Origin: Paenibacillus sp.
GTDB taxonomy: Bacteria; Bacillota; Bacilli; Paenibacillales; NBRC-103111
Assembly (NCBI GenBank): GCA_031180825.1
Contig: JAPSLM010000001.1
Location: forward strand, 496,001 to 560,000
Direction: 5' to 3'
DNA: 64,000 nucleotides
The notes beneath the pieces were generated by a model. The model was not told the origin of the DNA, ran no database searches, and saw only the letters and a list, made by a program, of their open reading frames with translations. Position 1 is the stretch's first letter, and each line of letters begins with the position of its first letter. The position numbers and the translations under genes were made by a program. Positions 51,954 to 61,776 of this stretch are shown here, in pieces.

Positions 51954-54900
51954 TTGTTTTTGAAACGTATCGAGCTCTCGGGCTTCAAATCGTTTGCGGA
52001 TCGGACCGAGCTGGAATTCGTACAAGGCATTACGGCGGTGGTCGGACCGAACGGCAGCGGAAAAAGCAACATCTCCGACGGCATCCGCTGGGTGCTTGGC
52101 GAACAAAGCGCCAAGTCGCTGCGCGGCGGCAAGATGGAAGATATTATTTTCGCCGGAAGCGATGCCCGCAAAGCCGTCAATTACGGCGAAGTTTCGCTGA
52201 CGCTCGATAATACGAGCCAGTCGCTGCCGCTGGACTACAGCGAAGTGACGGTCACCCGGCGCGTGCACCGCAGCGGGGAAAGCGAATATATGATCAATAA
52301 GCAGCCCTGCCGGCTAAAGGACATTACCGAGCTCTTTATGGACACGGGAATCGGGAAGGAAGCTTACTCGATTATCGGGCAGGGGCGCATCGAGGAAATT
52401 TTAAGCACGAAATCGGAAGATCGCCGAGGTATTTTTGAAGAAGCTTCGGGGATCGTCAAATATAAATCGCGCAAGCGCGAAACGGAAAAGAAGCTGCAGG
52501 AAACGGAGCAAAATTTGCTGCGCATTCACGATCTGGTGTCGGAGCTGGAGGATCAGCTGGAGCCGCTGCGCGTGCAGTCGGAGAAAGCGGTGCGCTTCAA
52601 GGAGCTGAAAGAAGAGCTCAAATCGAACGAGATCGCGATGTATGTCCATCAAATCGAGCAAATTTACGCAAGCTGGACGGAGACGAATGCCCAGCTTGAG
52701 AGGCTTCGCGAATCGCAGCGCGAATTGTCCGGCGTGATCAGCAAGCAGGACGCCGAGCTGGAGAAGGAACGCTGGGAAACGCGGCGGCTGGAGGAAGAGA
52801 TCGAAGGACTGCAGCAGCACCTGCTTCAGCTCAGCGAGGATTTTGAGAAATGCGAAGGCCAGGGCGAGGTGCTGAAGGAGCGGAAAAAAAATTACGCCTC
52901 CAACAAACACCAGCTTCGGCTTGCCGTTGCCCAGCAGGAGCAGCGGGTGGTCGGCAGAGAAGCCGAAATTGCCCGGCTGCGCGAAAAAATCGCCGCTATC
53001 GGAGCGGAGCTTGCGGAGACGCAGACCAAGCTGAAAGCCGAGGAAGACCGGCTGCTCGGCGTGACGGGAGGGATCAGCAGCGCGGAGGAAGAGCGGCTGA
53101 AGGGCGAGCTGCTCGAAGTGCTGAACGATTCCGCCAACGCCCGCAATGAGGCGCGGTATGCCGAGCAGCAGCTCGAAGCGCTCAGCCGCCGGCTGGACCG
53201 GCTTGACGACGAGCACCGCAAATGGCAGGAGCAGCAGGAGAGTATCGCGGAGCGCAAGGCCGCTTTGGAGAAGAAGCTCGAAGATGCCGTAGCGGCGATC
53301 GCGGATGTGCGGAACCGGTATCTGGAGCTCAGCCAGGGACTCAAGTCGAAGCAGACGCTTTCGGAAGAAGCGCAGGCCGCCGTCCGCAAGTGGGAGCAGA
53401 AGATCGATTCCATGGTGTCGCGGCGCGATACGATGCGCGAGATGGCGAACGACTATGACGGCTTTATGCACGGCGTCAAGGAAGTGCTGAAAGCGAAGGA
53501 CCGCGGCGATCTGCGGGGTATTCGCGGCGCGGTGGCCGAGCTTGTCAAGGTGCCCGCGCAGGTGGAGGTCGCGATGGAGACGGCGCTGGGCGGCGCGCTT
53601 CAGCACATCGTTGTGGATAACGAAGCGAACGGCAGGGACGCGATCGCTTTTCTGAAGCGCCGCCAGCTCGGCCGGGCGACGTTTTTGCCGCTGGACGTTA
53701 TTCGCAGCCGGTCCATTCCGGAAAGCGAACAGCGCCAAATTCAAGGGATGGAAGGCTTTGTCGGCATCGCCGTCGATTTGGTGCAATTTGAAGATACGTA
53801 CCGGCAAATTGCCGGCAGCTTGCTCGGCAATGTCATTATTGCGAATACGCTGGAGGTTGCCAACCGGATCGCGGCCCGGGTGCAGTACCGGTATCGCGTC
53901 GTTACGCTGGAAGGCGATGTCGTAAACCCCGGCGGCTCGATGAGCGGGGGAAGCCAACAGAAAAAAACGACCAGTCTTCTGAGCCGCCAACGGCAAATTG
54001 AAGACATGGACAAAGATATTTCGCTGTCCGAGGCCCAGTTGAAAAGCTTTCGGGCCAAAGCGGAGGAGCTGCGCCGCGAAATCGGCGAAACGACGCGCAA
54101 GCTGGACGAGCTGCGCGCGGAAGGCGAAAACCGGCGGATCGAGGAGCAGCAGATTCGCGCTTCGCTTGAGCCGTTGGAGCATGAAGCGAAGCAGGTAGCC
54201 CAGCAGCTTGCGCTGTACGGCGCCGACGGCGAAACGCTCGCGGCCGAGCGCAGCGATCTGGAGCGCCGCCGGACGGAAGCTCTTGAGGCGCAAGAGCGCT
54301 TGCAGCGGCAGGAGGCCGAGCTGCAGCAGGCGATCCGCGACGCCGAAATCCGGCGCAAGGCGAGCGAGTCGGAGAAAGAGGAGCTGCAAACGCAGCTCAC
54401 GGACCTGAAGGTGAAGGTTGCGGCGCAATCGCAGGAGAAGCAGTCGCTGCACGAGCAGGAGCGCCGTACCCGCAATGAGCTGGAGGCGATCAAGCACGAG
54501 CTGGAGACGAACCGTGAGCTCGAGCGGCAGCTTGACTCCGACATGGCGAATCACGAGCAGGAATCCGTGCTGCAAATTGAGCAGCTTAACGATTTGAAGC
54601 TGAAGAAGCAGCAATGTGCGGAGCAGCTGGACATGAAGCGCGCGGAGCGGGCGCAATGGGTGGCCAAGCTCGAAGCCGAGGAAAGCAAAACCAAAGAGCA
54701 GCGCGCCCGGCTCAAGCACATTGAAGAACAGCTCCATCAGACGGAGGTTCGCGTGAACCGCCTGGACGTGGAGCTGGAGAACCTGCTCAAAAAGCTCTCC
54801 GAGGATTACGAGCTGAGCTATGAGCTGGCGAAAGAGCGCTATCCCGTGCCGGAGGATGTTGCAGGCACGCAAAATAAAGTGCGCGATCTGAAGCGCGAAA

Positions 54901-55529
54901 TCGCCATGCTCGGGGAAGTCAACCTCGGGGCGATCGAAGAGTACCAGCGCGTTCACGAGCGGTACCAGTTTTTGGCGGAACAAAAGAACGATCTGGTGGA
55001 GGCCAAGACGGCGCTGTATCTCGTAATCCGCGAGATGGACGAAGAGATGGGAAAAAGGTTCCGCTCCACGTTCGAAGCGATCCGCTCGCATTTCGTCGTC
55101 GTCTTCGGGAAGCTGTTCGGCGGCGGCCGGGCCGACCTGATTTTGTCGGAGCCGGATAACTTGCTTGACACGGGCATTGAGATCGTAGCGCAGCCCCCGG
55201 GCAAAAAGCTGCAAAATTTGCAGCTGCTCTCCGGCGGCGAACGGGCGCTGACCGCCATTGCGCTGCTGTTCTCGATCATCCGGGTCAAGCCCGTGCCGTT
55301 CTGCGTGCTCGACGAGGTCGAAGCGGCGCTGGACGAGGCGAACGTGACGCGATTTGCCGAATATTTGCGCGAATTTTCGATGCAGACGCAATTTATCGTT
55401 GTGACGCACCGCAAAGGCACGATGGAGGAAGCCGACGTGCTGTACGGCGTGACGATGGAAGAAGGCGGCGTATCGAAGCTCGTGTCCGTCCGTCTGGAAG
55501 AAGACGAAGCGATTATGGAAGCCGGCTGA
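51954..55529 (+). CDS. smc: Chromosome condensation protein SMC
   Basis: The ATPase that compacts and separates chromosomes with ScpA and ScpB. Walker A GPNGSGKSNISDGI is at about residues 31-44; two long coiled coils flank a hinge domain (about residues 505-670, with GGALQHIVVDNEANG and GGSMSGGSQQ). The C-terminal head has the signature LLSGGERALTAIALLFSI and Walker B FCVLDEVEAALDEANV. 1191 residues, full length. It starts at TTG 51954 behind aagaggtgagcc. Confidence 0.97.
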   Translation: MFLKRIELSGFKSFADRTELEFVQGITAVVGPNGSGKSNISDGIRWVLGEQSAKSLRGGKMEDIIFAGSDARKAVNYGEVSLTLDNTSQSLPLDYSEVTVTRRVHRSGESEYMINKQPCRLKDITELFMDTGIGKEAYSIIGQGRIEEILSTKSEDRRGIFEEASGIVKYKSRKRETEKKLQETEQNLLRIHDLVSELEDQLEPLRVQSEKAVRFKELKEELKSNEIAMYVHQIEQIYASWTETNAQLERLRESQRELSGVISKQDAELEKERWETRRLEEEIEGLQQHLLQLSEDFEKCEGQGEVLKERKKNYASNKHQLRLAVAQQEQRVVGREAEIARLREKIAAIGAELAETQTKLKAEEDRLLGVTGGISSAEEERLKGELLEVLNDSANARNEARYAEQQLEALSRRLDRLDDEHRKWQEQQESIAERKAALEKKLEDAVAAIADVRNRYLELSQGLKSKQTLSEEAQAAVRKWEQKIDSMVSRRDTMREMANDYDGFMHGVKEVLKAKDRGDLRGIRGAVAELVKVPAQVEVAMETALGGALQHIVVDNEANGRDAIAFLKRRQLGRATFLPLDVIRSRSIPESEQRQIQGMEGFVGIAVDLVQFEDTYRQIAGSLLGNVIIANTLEVANRIAARVQYRYRVVTLEGDVVNPGGSMSGGSQQKKTTSLLSRQRQIEDMDKDISLSEAQLKSFRAKAEELRREIGETTRKLDELRAEGENRRIEEQQIRASLEPLEHEAKQVAQQLALYGADGETLAAERSDLERRRTEALEAQERLQRQEAELQQAIRDAEIRRKASESEKEELQTQLTDLKVKVAAQSQEKQSLHEQERRTRNELEAIKHELETNRELERQLDSDMANHEQESVLQIEQLNDLKLKKQQCAEQLDMKRAERAQWVAKLEAEESKTKEQRARLKHIEEQLHQTEVRVNRLDVELENLLKKLSEDYELSYELAKERYPVPEDVAGTQNKVRDLKREIAMLGEVNLGAIEEYQRVHERYQFLAEQKNDLVEAKTALYLVIREMDEEMGKRFRSTFEAIRSHFVVVFGKLFGGGRADLILSEPDNLLDTGIEIVAQPPGKKLQNLQLLSGGERALTAIALLFSIIRVKPVPFCVLDEVEAALDEANVTRFAEYLREFSMQTQFIVVTHRKGTMEEADVLYGVTMEEGGVSKLVSVRLEEDEAIMEAG

Positions 55530-55561
55530 TGCCGGTATATTGAAATCGAGGTAGGTGCCCT

Positions 55562-56566
55562 GTGAGCTTTTTTAAACGATTAAAAGAAACGATTTCGACC
55601 AAAGCCGAAGCGGTGACGAATAAATTCAAGGAAGGCTTGGCCAAAACGAGAGACGTGTTCGTCGAGCGGGTGGAGGACCTGTTTTCCCGCCGCAAAAAAA
55701 TCGACGAAGATTTTTACGAGGAGCTGGAGGAAATCCTCATTGGCGCCGATGTGGGCGTCAATACGGTGCTGAAGCTGATCGAGGATCTGCGGGCCGAAGT
55801 CCGCAAGCGCAAAATCGAGAATCCGAGCGAACTGCAGCCGATTTTGTCCGAGATGCTGATCGCGCTGCTTAAAGGGGAGGAGCAAGGCGGGCTTCGGATG
55901 GCCGAATCCGGTCTTACGGTCATTTTGTTCGTCGGCGTCAACGGCGTCGGCAAAACGACGACGATCGGCAAGATGGCGCACATGCTGAAATCCCAGGGCA
56001 AAAAAGTGCTGCTTGCCGCCGGAGACACGTTCCGCGCAGGGGCGATCGAGCAGCTCGAAGAATGGGGACGCCGCGTCGGCGTCGACGTCATCAAGCAGCA
56101 GGCGGGCTCGGACCCGGCTGCGGTCATGTACGATGCGCTGCATGCGGCCAAATCGCGCGGGGTGGACGTGCTGCTTTGCGATACGGCGGGCCGGCTGCAG
56201 AATAAAGTCAACCTGATGGAAGAGCTGAATAAAATTTACCGCGTCATCCGCCGCGAGGTGCCGGAAGCGCCGCACGAGGTGCTGCTGGTGCTCGATGCGA
56301 CGACCGGGCAGAACGCTTTGCAGCAGGCAAAGCTGTTCGACGAGAAATCGGGACTGAGCGGTTTGGTGCTGACCAAACTGGACGGCACGGCAAAAGGCGG
56401 CATCGTCGTCGCCATCCGTCAGGAACTGAAGCTGCCGGTCAAATTCGTCGGCCTCGGCGAGAAGATGGACGATCTGCAGGCGTTCGACTCCGATCAGTTC
56501 GTGCATGCGCTGTTCAGCAAATGGATTGCCGAGTCGGAAAAAGAAGAGGAAAAAGCCGGTCAGTAA
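55562..56566 (+). CDS. ftsY: Signal recognition particle receptor FtsY
   Basis: The SRP receptor GTPase. A short, basic N-terminal amphipathic part (FKRLKETISTKAEA) replaces the long acidic domain of E. coli FtsY and is the likely membrane contact. GTPase motifs: GVNGVGKTTTIGKMA, DTFRAGAIEQL, CDTAGRL and TKLDGTAKGG. 334 residues; GTG start behind gaggtaggtg. It is 32 bases after smc. Confidence 0.97.
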   Translation: MSFFKRLKETISTKAEAVTNKFKEGLAKTRDVFVERVEDLFSRRKKIDEDFYEELEEILIGADVGVNTVLKLIEDLRAEVRKRKIENPSELQPILSEMLIALLKGEEQGGLRMAESGLTVILFVGVNGVGKTTTIGKMAHMLKSQGKKVLLAAGDTFRAGAIEQLEEWGRRVGVDVIKQQAGSDPAAVMYDALHAAKSRGVDVLLCDTAGRLQNKVNLMEELNKIYRVIRREVPEAPHEVLLVLDATTGQNALQQAKLFDEKSGLSGLVLTKLDGTAKGGIVVAIRQELKLPVKFVGLGEKMDDLQAFDSDQFVHALFSKWIAESEKEEEKAGQ

Positions 56567-56652
56567 GCCGGCTATTTGCCGCTCATTCTTAAGGCTGATT
56601 TTCTTCGTTTTCGCTGGGCTAAGCATGCTTTTGGCCTGACAAGGAGAAAAGC

Positions 56653-56681
56653 TTGACATCCCCTTTCAATTTCAGTATGAT
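56653..56681 (+). promoter_or_regulatory. Sigma-A promoter of ylxM-ffh
   Basis: TTGACA (56653-56658), 17-base spacer and TATGAT (56676-56681). A near-consensus vegetative promoter. Confidence 0.85.
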
Positions 56682-56734
56682 AAGTGAGGTTGATTTGCTG
56701 TAAAGTGTTTTACCTTAACGGGGGTGAGGCACGA

Positions 56735-57085
56735 ATGACGGAGGAAAATGTCCTTCAGAAGACGAATCGGATTAATCTGCTGTTCGATTTCTATGAGCGG
56801 CTATTGACGGAAAAGCAGCAATTGTTTTTAAAACACTATTTTCACGACGATTATTCGCTTGGCGAGATCGCATCGGAATTCAGCATCAGCCGTCAAGCGG
56901 TCTACGAACATATTAAGCGGGCCGAATCCGTGCTTGAGGATTACGAAAGCAAGCTGCGGCTCCTGGAAAAGCATGAAGATCGGCAGCGGCTCTTGCGGCA
57001 GCTTGAGACGCTTAGCGGCGGCCTGCCGGAGCCGGAGCGCTCGGGAATTCAGGCCGTCATGGAAAAGCTTAACGAATTGGACTAA
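56735..57085 (+). CDS. ylxM: YlxM-family (UPF0122) SRP-associated DNA-binding-like protein
   Basis: A 116-residue protein with a sigma-region-4-like helix-turn-helix ([20 protein letters not shown]) and a coiled-coil tail. In streptococci YlxM binds the SRP and modulates its GTPases. ATG 56735 follows ggggtgagg. It lies 30 bases before ffh, as in most Firmicutes. Confidence 0.93.
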   Translation: MTEENVLQKTNRINLLFDFYERLLTEKQQLFLKHYFHDDYSLGEIASEFSISRQAVYEHIKRAESVLEDYESKLRLLEKHEDRQRLLRQLETLSGGLPEPERSGIQAVMEKLNELD

Positions 57086-57115
57086 CATATTCCCTCCGGA
57101 AGGTGGTGACGACCT

Positions 57116-58483
57116 GTGGCATTCGAAGGACTATCCAACCGGCTGCAAAGTGTATTCAGTAAGCTTAGAGGAAAAGGCAAGCTGACCGAGGACGATGTAA
57201 ACGAAGCGCTGCGGGAAGTAAGGCTTGCGCTGCTCGAAGCGGATGTCAACTTTAAGGTCGTCAAGGAATTCATCGCCAAGGTGAAGGAACAGGCGATCGG
57301 ACAAGAAGTGCTGCAAAGCTTTACTCCGGCGATGGTTGTCGTCGATATCGTAAACAAAGAGCTGACGGCGTTGATGGGCGGGACGCAGAGCAAGCTGGCC
57401 CGGGCGAACAAGCCGCCGACGGTCATTATGATGGTCGGTTTGCAGGGCGCAGGGAAAACGACGACAACCGGCAAGCTCGCGAAGCTGCTTCTCCAGCAGA
57501 ACCACCGGCCTTTGCTCGCGGCGGGGGACATTTACCGTCCGGCTGCGATCAAACAGCTTCAAGTGCTTGGTGAGCAGCTCAAGGTTCCGGTGTTTTCGCT
57601 GGGCGACAAAGTCAGCCCGGTCGAGATTGCGAAGCAGGCGCTGCAGCATGCAAAAGATCATAACAACGATTACCTGATCGTCGATACCGCGGGCCGTCTT
57701 CACATCGACGAAAGCTTGATGGACGAATTGAAGCAGATCGTCGAAGCGGTCAGCCCTGACGAGATTTTGCTGGTGGTCGACGCAATGACCGGGCAAGACG
57801 CGGTCAACGTGGCCGAAAGCTTCCATAAACAGCTGGAGCTGACCGGCGTCGTGCTGACGAAGCTCGACGGCGATACGCGCGGGGGCGCGGCGATTTCGGT
57901 CAAAGCCGTCACCGGCTGTCCGATCAAGTTTGCCGCCATGGGCGAGAAGCTGGATGCGCTCGAGCCGTTCCATCCGGAACGGATGGCTTCGCGGATTCTC
58001 GGCATGGGCGATATGCTCACGCTGATCGAGAAAGCGCAAGCGAGCATCGACGCCGACAAGGCGAAGGAAATGGAACGCAAGCTGCGTACCGCGGAATTCA
58101 CGTTTGACGACTTCTTGGAGCAGATGGAGCAGGTCAAAAAGCTGGGTCCGCTGGACCAGCTGCTCGACATGCTGCCGGGCGCAGGCAAGATCAAGGGCAT
58201 GAAGGACGTCAAGGTCGACGATAGGCAAATGGCTCGCGTCGCTGCAATCGTCAAGTCGATGACCAAAGAAGAACGGCAAAATCCGGACCTGCTCAGTCCG
58301 AGCCGGCGCAAGCGTCTGGCGGCGGGCAGCGGCAATTCCGTGCAGGATGTCAACCGTTTTATCAAGCAGTTCGAAGACATGCGCAAGATGATGAAGCAGT
58401 TCTCCGGCATGATGGGGCCCAAAGGGGCCAAGCAGCTCAAGAACCTTAAGAAGCTCGGACGCGGGATGAAATTCCCGTTTTGA
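57116..58483 (+). CDS. ffh: Signal recognition particle protein Ffh
   Basis: The SRP54 GTPase that binds signal sequences and the SRP RNA. N and G domains: GLQGAGKTTTTGKLA, AAGDIYRPAAIKQL, VDTAGRLHID and TKLDGDTRGGAA. The Met-rich M domain has DMLPGAGKIKGM and the RNA-binding SRRKRLAAGSG. 455 residues; GTG start behind aaggtggtgacg. Confidence 0.97.
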   Translation: MAFEGLSNRLQSVFSKLRGKGKLTEDDVNEALREVRLALLEADVNFKVVKEFIAKVKEQAIGQEVLQSFTPAMVVVDIVNKELTALMGGTQSKLARANKPPTVIMMVGLQGAGKTTTTGKLAKLLLQQNHRPLLAAGDIYRPAAIKQLQVLGEQLKVPVFSLGDKVSPVEIAKQALQHAKDHNNDYLIVDTAGRLHIDESLMDELKQIVEAVSPDEILLVVDAMTGQDAVNVAESFHKQLELTGVVLTKLDGDTRGGAAISVKAVTGCPIKFAAMGEKLDALEPFHPERMASRILGMGDMLTLIEKAQASIDADKAKEMERKLRTAEFTFDDFLEQMEQVKKLGPLDQLLDMLPGAGKIKGMKDVKVDDRQMARVAAIVKSMTKEERQNPDLLSPSRRKRLAAGSGNSVQDVNRFIKQFEDMRKMMKQFSGMMGPKGAKQLKNLKKLGRGMKFPF

Positions 58484-58521
58484 GATAAATGATGTTTAAC
58501 TCTATTGGGGAGGTGATATAC

Positions 58522-58794
58522 ATGGCAACTCGCATTCGTCTGAAGCGTATGGGCGCTCACAAAGCTCCTTTCTACCGCGTGGTGGTTTCGGATTCCCGTT
58601 CCCCGCGTGACGGTCGTTTCATTGAAGAGATTGGCACATACAATCCGGTTGCTCAACCAGCCGTTGTGAATATTGACGAGGAAAAAGCACTGAAATGGCT
58701 CCAAAACGGTGCGCAAGCTTCCGATACGGTTCGCAGCCTGTTCAGCAAAGCTGGCATTTTGACAAAATTTCACGAGTCTAAGCTGCAGAAGTAA
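58522..58794 (+). CDS. rpsP: 30S ribosomal protein S16
   Basis: A 90-residue ribosomal protein; [20 protein letters not shown] and [18 protein letters not shown] are diagnostic of S16. ggggaggtgata precedes ATG 58522. It is followed closely by khpA. Confidence 0.97.
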   Translation: MATRIRLKRMGAHKAPFYRVVVSDSRSPRDGRFIEEIGTYNPVAQPAVVNIDEEKALKWLQNGAQASDTVRSLFSKAGILTKFHESKLQK

Positions 58795-58816
58795 TCTGTA
58801 AGATTCGGAGGGTACG

Positions 58817-59047
58817 ATGAAGGATCTTATTACCGTTATCGCCAAGGCGTTGGTGGATCATCCTGAAGAAGTACGCGTGAATACGGTCGAGGACGACCGC
58901 AGCATTACGTTTGAGCTGTCGGTACACCCCGACGATGTCGGCAAGGTCATCGGCAAGCAAGGACGTATTGCCAAGGCGCTGCGCACCGTAGTCACATCCG
59001 CTGCAGTGAAAGAACCGAAACGCGTTTCGGTTGAAATCGTGTCATAA
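58817..59047 (+). CDS. khpA: KH-domain RNA-binding protein KhpA (YlqC)
   Basis: A 76-residue single KH domain with the GxxG loop in GKVIGKQGRIAKALRT. KhpA, with KhpB, binds RNA and affects cell division and elongation in Gram-positive bacteria. It is in the usual rpsP-khpA-rimM-trmD place. No ylqD is seen between it and rimM. Confidence 0.95.
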   Translation: MKDLITVIAKALVDHPEEVRVNTVEDDRSITFELSVHPDDVGKVIGKQGRIAKALRTVVTSAAVKEPKRVSVEIVS

Positions 59048-59058
59048 GGGAAACATGA

Positions 59059-59090
59059 GAGTTAGGAGCTGCTCCTAACTCTTTTCTCTT
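59059..59090 (+). terminator. Terminator after khpA
   Basis: GAGTTAGGA pairs with TCCTAACTC around GCTGC, followed by TTTTCTCTT. rimM begins soon after, so this may be partial termination. Confidence 0.7.
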
Positions 59091-59126
59091 CCTATAGAGC
59101 TCCTATTCCAAACCCGGGAGGGTCTT

Positions 59127-59651
59127 ATGAGCGAAAAGTTGTATACGGTAGGCAAAATTGTAAATACGCACGGCATCCGCGGCGAGCTTAAAATCGTCCC
59201 GGAAACACATTTTCCGGACGAACGCTTTGCCAAGGGCAGCAAGCTGGTATTCGTCCATCCCGAGCAAGGGACGCAGCTCCCCGTTACGGTCGAAGCGGCT
59301 CGTGAGCAAAAAAACATGTTCATCATCAAATTCCAAGGCTTCACGAACATTAATGAAGTGGAAAAATATAAAGGCTGGCTGTTGAAGGTCGAAGAACAAT
59401 ACTTGTCCGAGCTTCCCGAAGACGAGTATTATTACCATGAAATCATCGGCTGTACCGTTATCACGGAGGAAGGCGAAGAGCTGGGCACGATCTCGGAAAT
59501 TTTATCCCCCGGGGCGAATGACGTCTGGGTCGTCAAGCGTCCGGCCGGCAAGCCGCTGCTGCTCCCTTATATCGATGATGTCGTGCTGAACGTCGACGTA
59601 GACGCGAAGAAGGTAACGGTCCGCCTGATGGAAGGCTTGCTTGACCTATGA
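59127..59651 (+). CDS. rimM: 16S rRNA processing/ribosome maturation factor RimM
   Basis: Assists 30S head assembly and binds S19. [16 protein letters not shown] at the N-terminus and the PRC-barrel part ([30 protein letters not shown]) are diagnostic. 174 residues; ggaggg before the ATG. The last codon overlaps the trmD start (ATGA). Confidence 0.96.
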   Translation: MSEKLYTVGKIVNTHGIRGELKIVPETHFPDERFAKGSKLVFVHPEQGTQLPVTVEAAREQKNMFIIKFQGFTNINEVEKYKGWLLKVEEQYLSELPEDEYYYHEIIGCTVITEEGEELGTISEILSPGANDVWVVKRPAGKPLLLPYIDDVVLNVDVDAKKVTVRLMEGLLDL

Positions 59652-60418
59652 GAATCGATGTGATGACGCTTTTTCCGGCGATGTTCGACGGGGTGTTTAC
59701 TTCGAGCATTTTGGGGAAGGCGCGGGAAAAAGATTTAGTCGAGCTGAATACGGTCAATTTTCGCGATTACGCAAACAACAAGCACAATACGGTGGACGAT
59801 TATCCGTACGGCGGCGGCGGCGGGATGGTACTGAAGCCGGAACCGCTGTTCGCTGCGGTTGAGGATGTAACCTCCGGCCTGGAATCGAAGCCCCGCGTGA
59901 TCCTGATGTGTCCTCAAGGCGAGCCGTTCTCGCAGAAAAAGGCCGAGGAGCTCGCGGCGGAGCGGCATTTGATCTTCATCTGCGGGCACTACGAAGGCTA
60001 CGACGAGCGAATCCGTGAGCATTTGGTGACGGATGAGCTGTCGATCGGCGATTATGTGCTGACCGGGGGAGAGCTGCCGGCGATGGTCGTCATCGACAGC
60101 GTCGTACGTTTGCTCCCCGGCGTGCTGGGCAACGAAACGTCGGCGGTGACGGATTCGTTCAGCACCGGCCTGCTGGAATATCCCCATTATACCCGTCCCG
60201 CGAATTTCCGCGGCTGGGAGGTTCCCGAAGTGCTGATCTCCGGCCATCATGGGAATATCGAGGAATGGCGGAGAAAGCAGTCGCTGGAGCGTACCTGGAG
60301 AAAACGTCCGGATTTGCTGGAAGGCGTCGAACTCACGCCCAAAGAACGGCGCTGGCTTGAAGAATGGGAAGCGCAGCAGGAGCGTTCAGGGCGGGAGGTT
60401 CCCGATAGGCCGGAATGA
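59648..60418 (+). CDS. trmD: tRNA (guanine-37-N1) methyltransferase TrmD
   Basis: Methylates G37 of tRNAs that read CNN codons and prevents frameshifts. SPOUT fold with [38 protein letters not shown] and [14 protein letters not shown] (knot). 256 residues, coupled to rimM. Confidence 0.97.
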   Translation: MRIDVMTLFPAMFDGVFTSSILGKAREKDLVELNTVNFRDYANNKHNTVDDYPYGGGGGMVLKPEPLFAAVEDVTSGLESKPRVILMCPQGEPFSQKKAEELAAERHLIFICGHYEGYDERIREHLVTDELSIGDYVLTGGELPAMVVIDSVVRLLPGVLGNETSAVTDSFSTGLLEYPHYTRPANFRGWEVPEVLISGHHGNIEEWRRKQSLERTWRKRPDLLEGVELTPKERRWLEEWEAQQERSGREVPDRPE

Positions 60419-60434
60419 CGGGCCTATGCTCAGG

Positions 60435-60484
60435 AAAAACCGTTTTGCGTCATGCGCAGAAGCATGAGACAAGGCGGTTTTTTA
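60435..60484 (+). terminator. Terminator after trmD
   Basis: AAAACCG..TGCGTCATGC pairs with GCATGA..GGCGGTTTT, and runs into a T-rich end. It separates trmD from rplS, which has its own promoter. Confidence 0.75.
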
Positions 60485-60600
60485 ATTGGGCGGATGGCAT
60501 GCCTTTTTGGCGTACGGGACTAAAGCGACCCGGAAGCGGCCGCACGGACGGTTCCGATGGCAAAAATGAAACAATCCTTCATCTTACAACGAAGAACTGG

Positions 60601-60629
60601 TTGTGTTTCCCTCGAGTTTATGCTAATAT
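60601..60629 (+). promoter_or_regulatory. Promoter of rplS
   Basis: TTGTGT (60601-60606) and TAATAT (60624-60629) with a 17-base spacer, ~110 bases before the L19 gene. Confidence 0.65.
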
Positions 60630-60644
60630 ATAAAACGTTGTGGC

Positions 60645-60741
60645 AATTTGCTTGAATACGGTGGTCCTCTGCACGTGACATCGAAGAACCGACATCTATT
60701 AGCAGCGGCATGAACACCTGTGTGGAAGGAGGGAGTCATCC
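60645..60741 (+). ncRNA. Candidate L19 leader RNA
   Basis: The ~100-base leader between the rplS promoter and start holds GGTGGTCCTCTGC, a later GCAGCGG and GAACACCTGTG, which can pair with each other in several short helices. Firmicutes have a known autoregulatory leader before rplS; the position fits, but I cannot score the sequence against that model. Confidence 0.45.
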
Positions 60742-61083
60742 ATGAACTTGATCCAAGAGATTACGAAGGAACAACTGCGCAGCGACATTCCGAGCTTTCG
60801 TCCTGGCGACACTTTGAAAGTGTACGTTAAGGTTATCGAGGGTTCGCGCGAGCGTATCCAGCTGTTCGAAGGCGTTGTTATTAAGCGCCGCGGCGGCGGA
60901 ATCAGCGAAACGTTCACAGTAAGAAAAATTTCTTACGGTGTCGGCGTTGAGAGAACGTTCCCGCTTCATACTCCGAAGATCGATAAGATTGAAGTGGCTC
61001 GCCGTGGTAAAGTCCGTCGCGCGAAGCTCTATTATCTTCGCGGTCTGCGCGGTAAGGCAGCAAGAATTCAAGAGATTCGATAA
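60742..61083 (+). CDS. rplS: 50S ribosomal protein L19
   Basis: A 113-residue protein with [36 protein letters not shown] and [20 protein letters not shown], diagnostic of L19. aaggaggga precedes the ATG. A terminator follows. Confidence 0.97.
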   Translation: MNLIQEITKEQLRSDIPSFRPGDTLKVYVKVIEGSRERIQLFEGVVIKRRGGGISETFTVRKISYGVGVERTFPLHTPKIDKIEVARRGKVRRAKLYYLRGLRGKAARIQEIR

Positions 61084-61126
61084 CGAAAACAAAGGGGCTT
61101 GCACACCAAGTCCCTTTTCGTTTTTT
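61083..61126 (+). terminator. Terminator of rplS
   Basis: CGAAAACAAAGGGGCTTG pairs with CAAGTCCCTTTTCG around CACAC, followed by six T. Confidence 0.8.
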
Positions 61127-61156
61127 ACCCACTCTGGCGAAAGGGCAGGAAAGCTA

Positions 61157-61753
61157 ATGGAGCAGGATCAAACCGTAGAAAAAACGAATCCCGTCAAAAA
61201 AGAAGCTTGGGAATGGATCAAAGCGCTGCTGATTGCGGCGGCTCTCGTGTTTTTTATACGCTGGCTCGTTTTCGCCCCGTTCATTGTGGAAGGGCCTTCC
61301 ATGGAGCCGAATTTCTATACGGGAGAGCGGCTCATCGTCAATAAGTTTATTTACAGGTTCGGGACGCCGAAGCACGGGGAAGTCGTCGTGTTTCATGCAT
61401 CCAAAGATAAAGATTACATAAAGCGCGTCATTGCCTTGCCGGGCCAAAAGGTTAAAGTCGAAGGCGACAAGGTGTATGTGGACAACCAATTGGTGGATGA
61501 AACCTATCTGAAGCCGGCGCTGGATAAAGCCGCCTCGGAAGGGAGACCCTATAACACAAGAAATTTCCCGGAGCAGACAGTTCCCGAGGGCAGCGTATTC
61601 GTGATGGGCGACAACCGTTCGAACAGCTCGGATAGCCGCGACCCGTCTGTAGGCTTTGTCAAATATGATAATATTGTCGGACGCGCCGACTTGATATTCT
61701 GGCCGTTCAATAAAATCAGCCTGGTTCATTTTAATAGTCCGAACCGGCAGTAG
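61157..61753 (+). CDS. sipS: Type I signal peptidase
   Basis: Cleaves signal peptides at the outer face of the membrane. One membrane helix ([17 protein letters not shown]) is followed by the catalytic Ser in EGPSMEPNF and Lys in [23 protein letters not shown] is the last conserved box. 198 residues from ATG 61157. The ribosome site is weak (gcaggaaag). It lies between rplS and rbgA. Confidence 0.95.
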   Translation: MEQDQTVEKTNPVKKEAWEWIKALLIAAALVFFIRWLVFAPFIVEGPSMEPNFYTGERLIVNKFIYRFGTPKHGEVVVFHASKDKDYIKRVIALPGQKVKVEGDKVYVDNQLVDETYLKPALDKAASEGRPYNTRNFPEQTVPEGSVFVMGDNRSNSSDSRDPSVGFVKYDNIVGRADLIFWPFNKISLVHFNSPNRQ

Positions 61754-61776
61754 GTCAACAAATTGAGGTGACTCAG

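Noticed and set aside
52401-55409. A 1002-codon open frame antisense to smc
   Set aside because: It follows from the GC-rich, Glu/Leu/Arg-rich coiled-coil codons on the other strand; it has no ribosome site, and its product is low-complexity Arg/Leu/His-rich.
60415-60633. 72-codon frame overlapping the trmD stop
   Set aside because: It runs through the trmD terminator and into the rplS promoter, and has no family resemblance.
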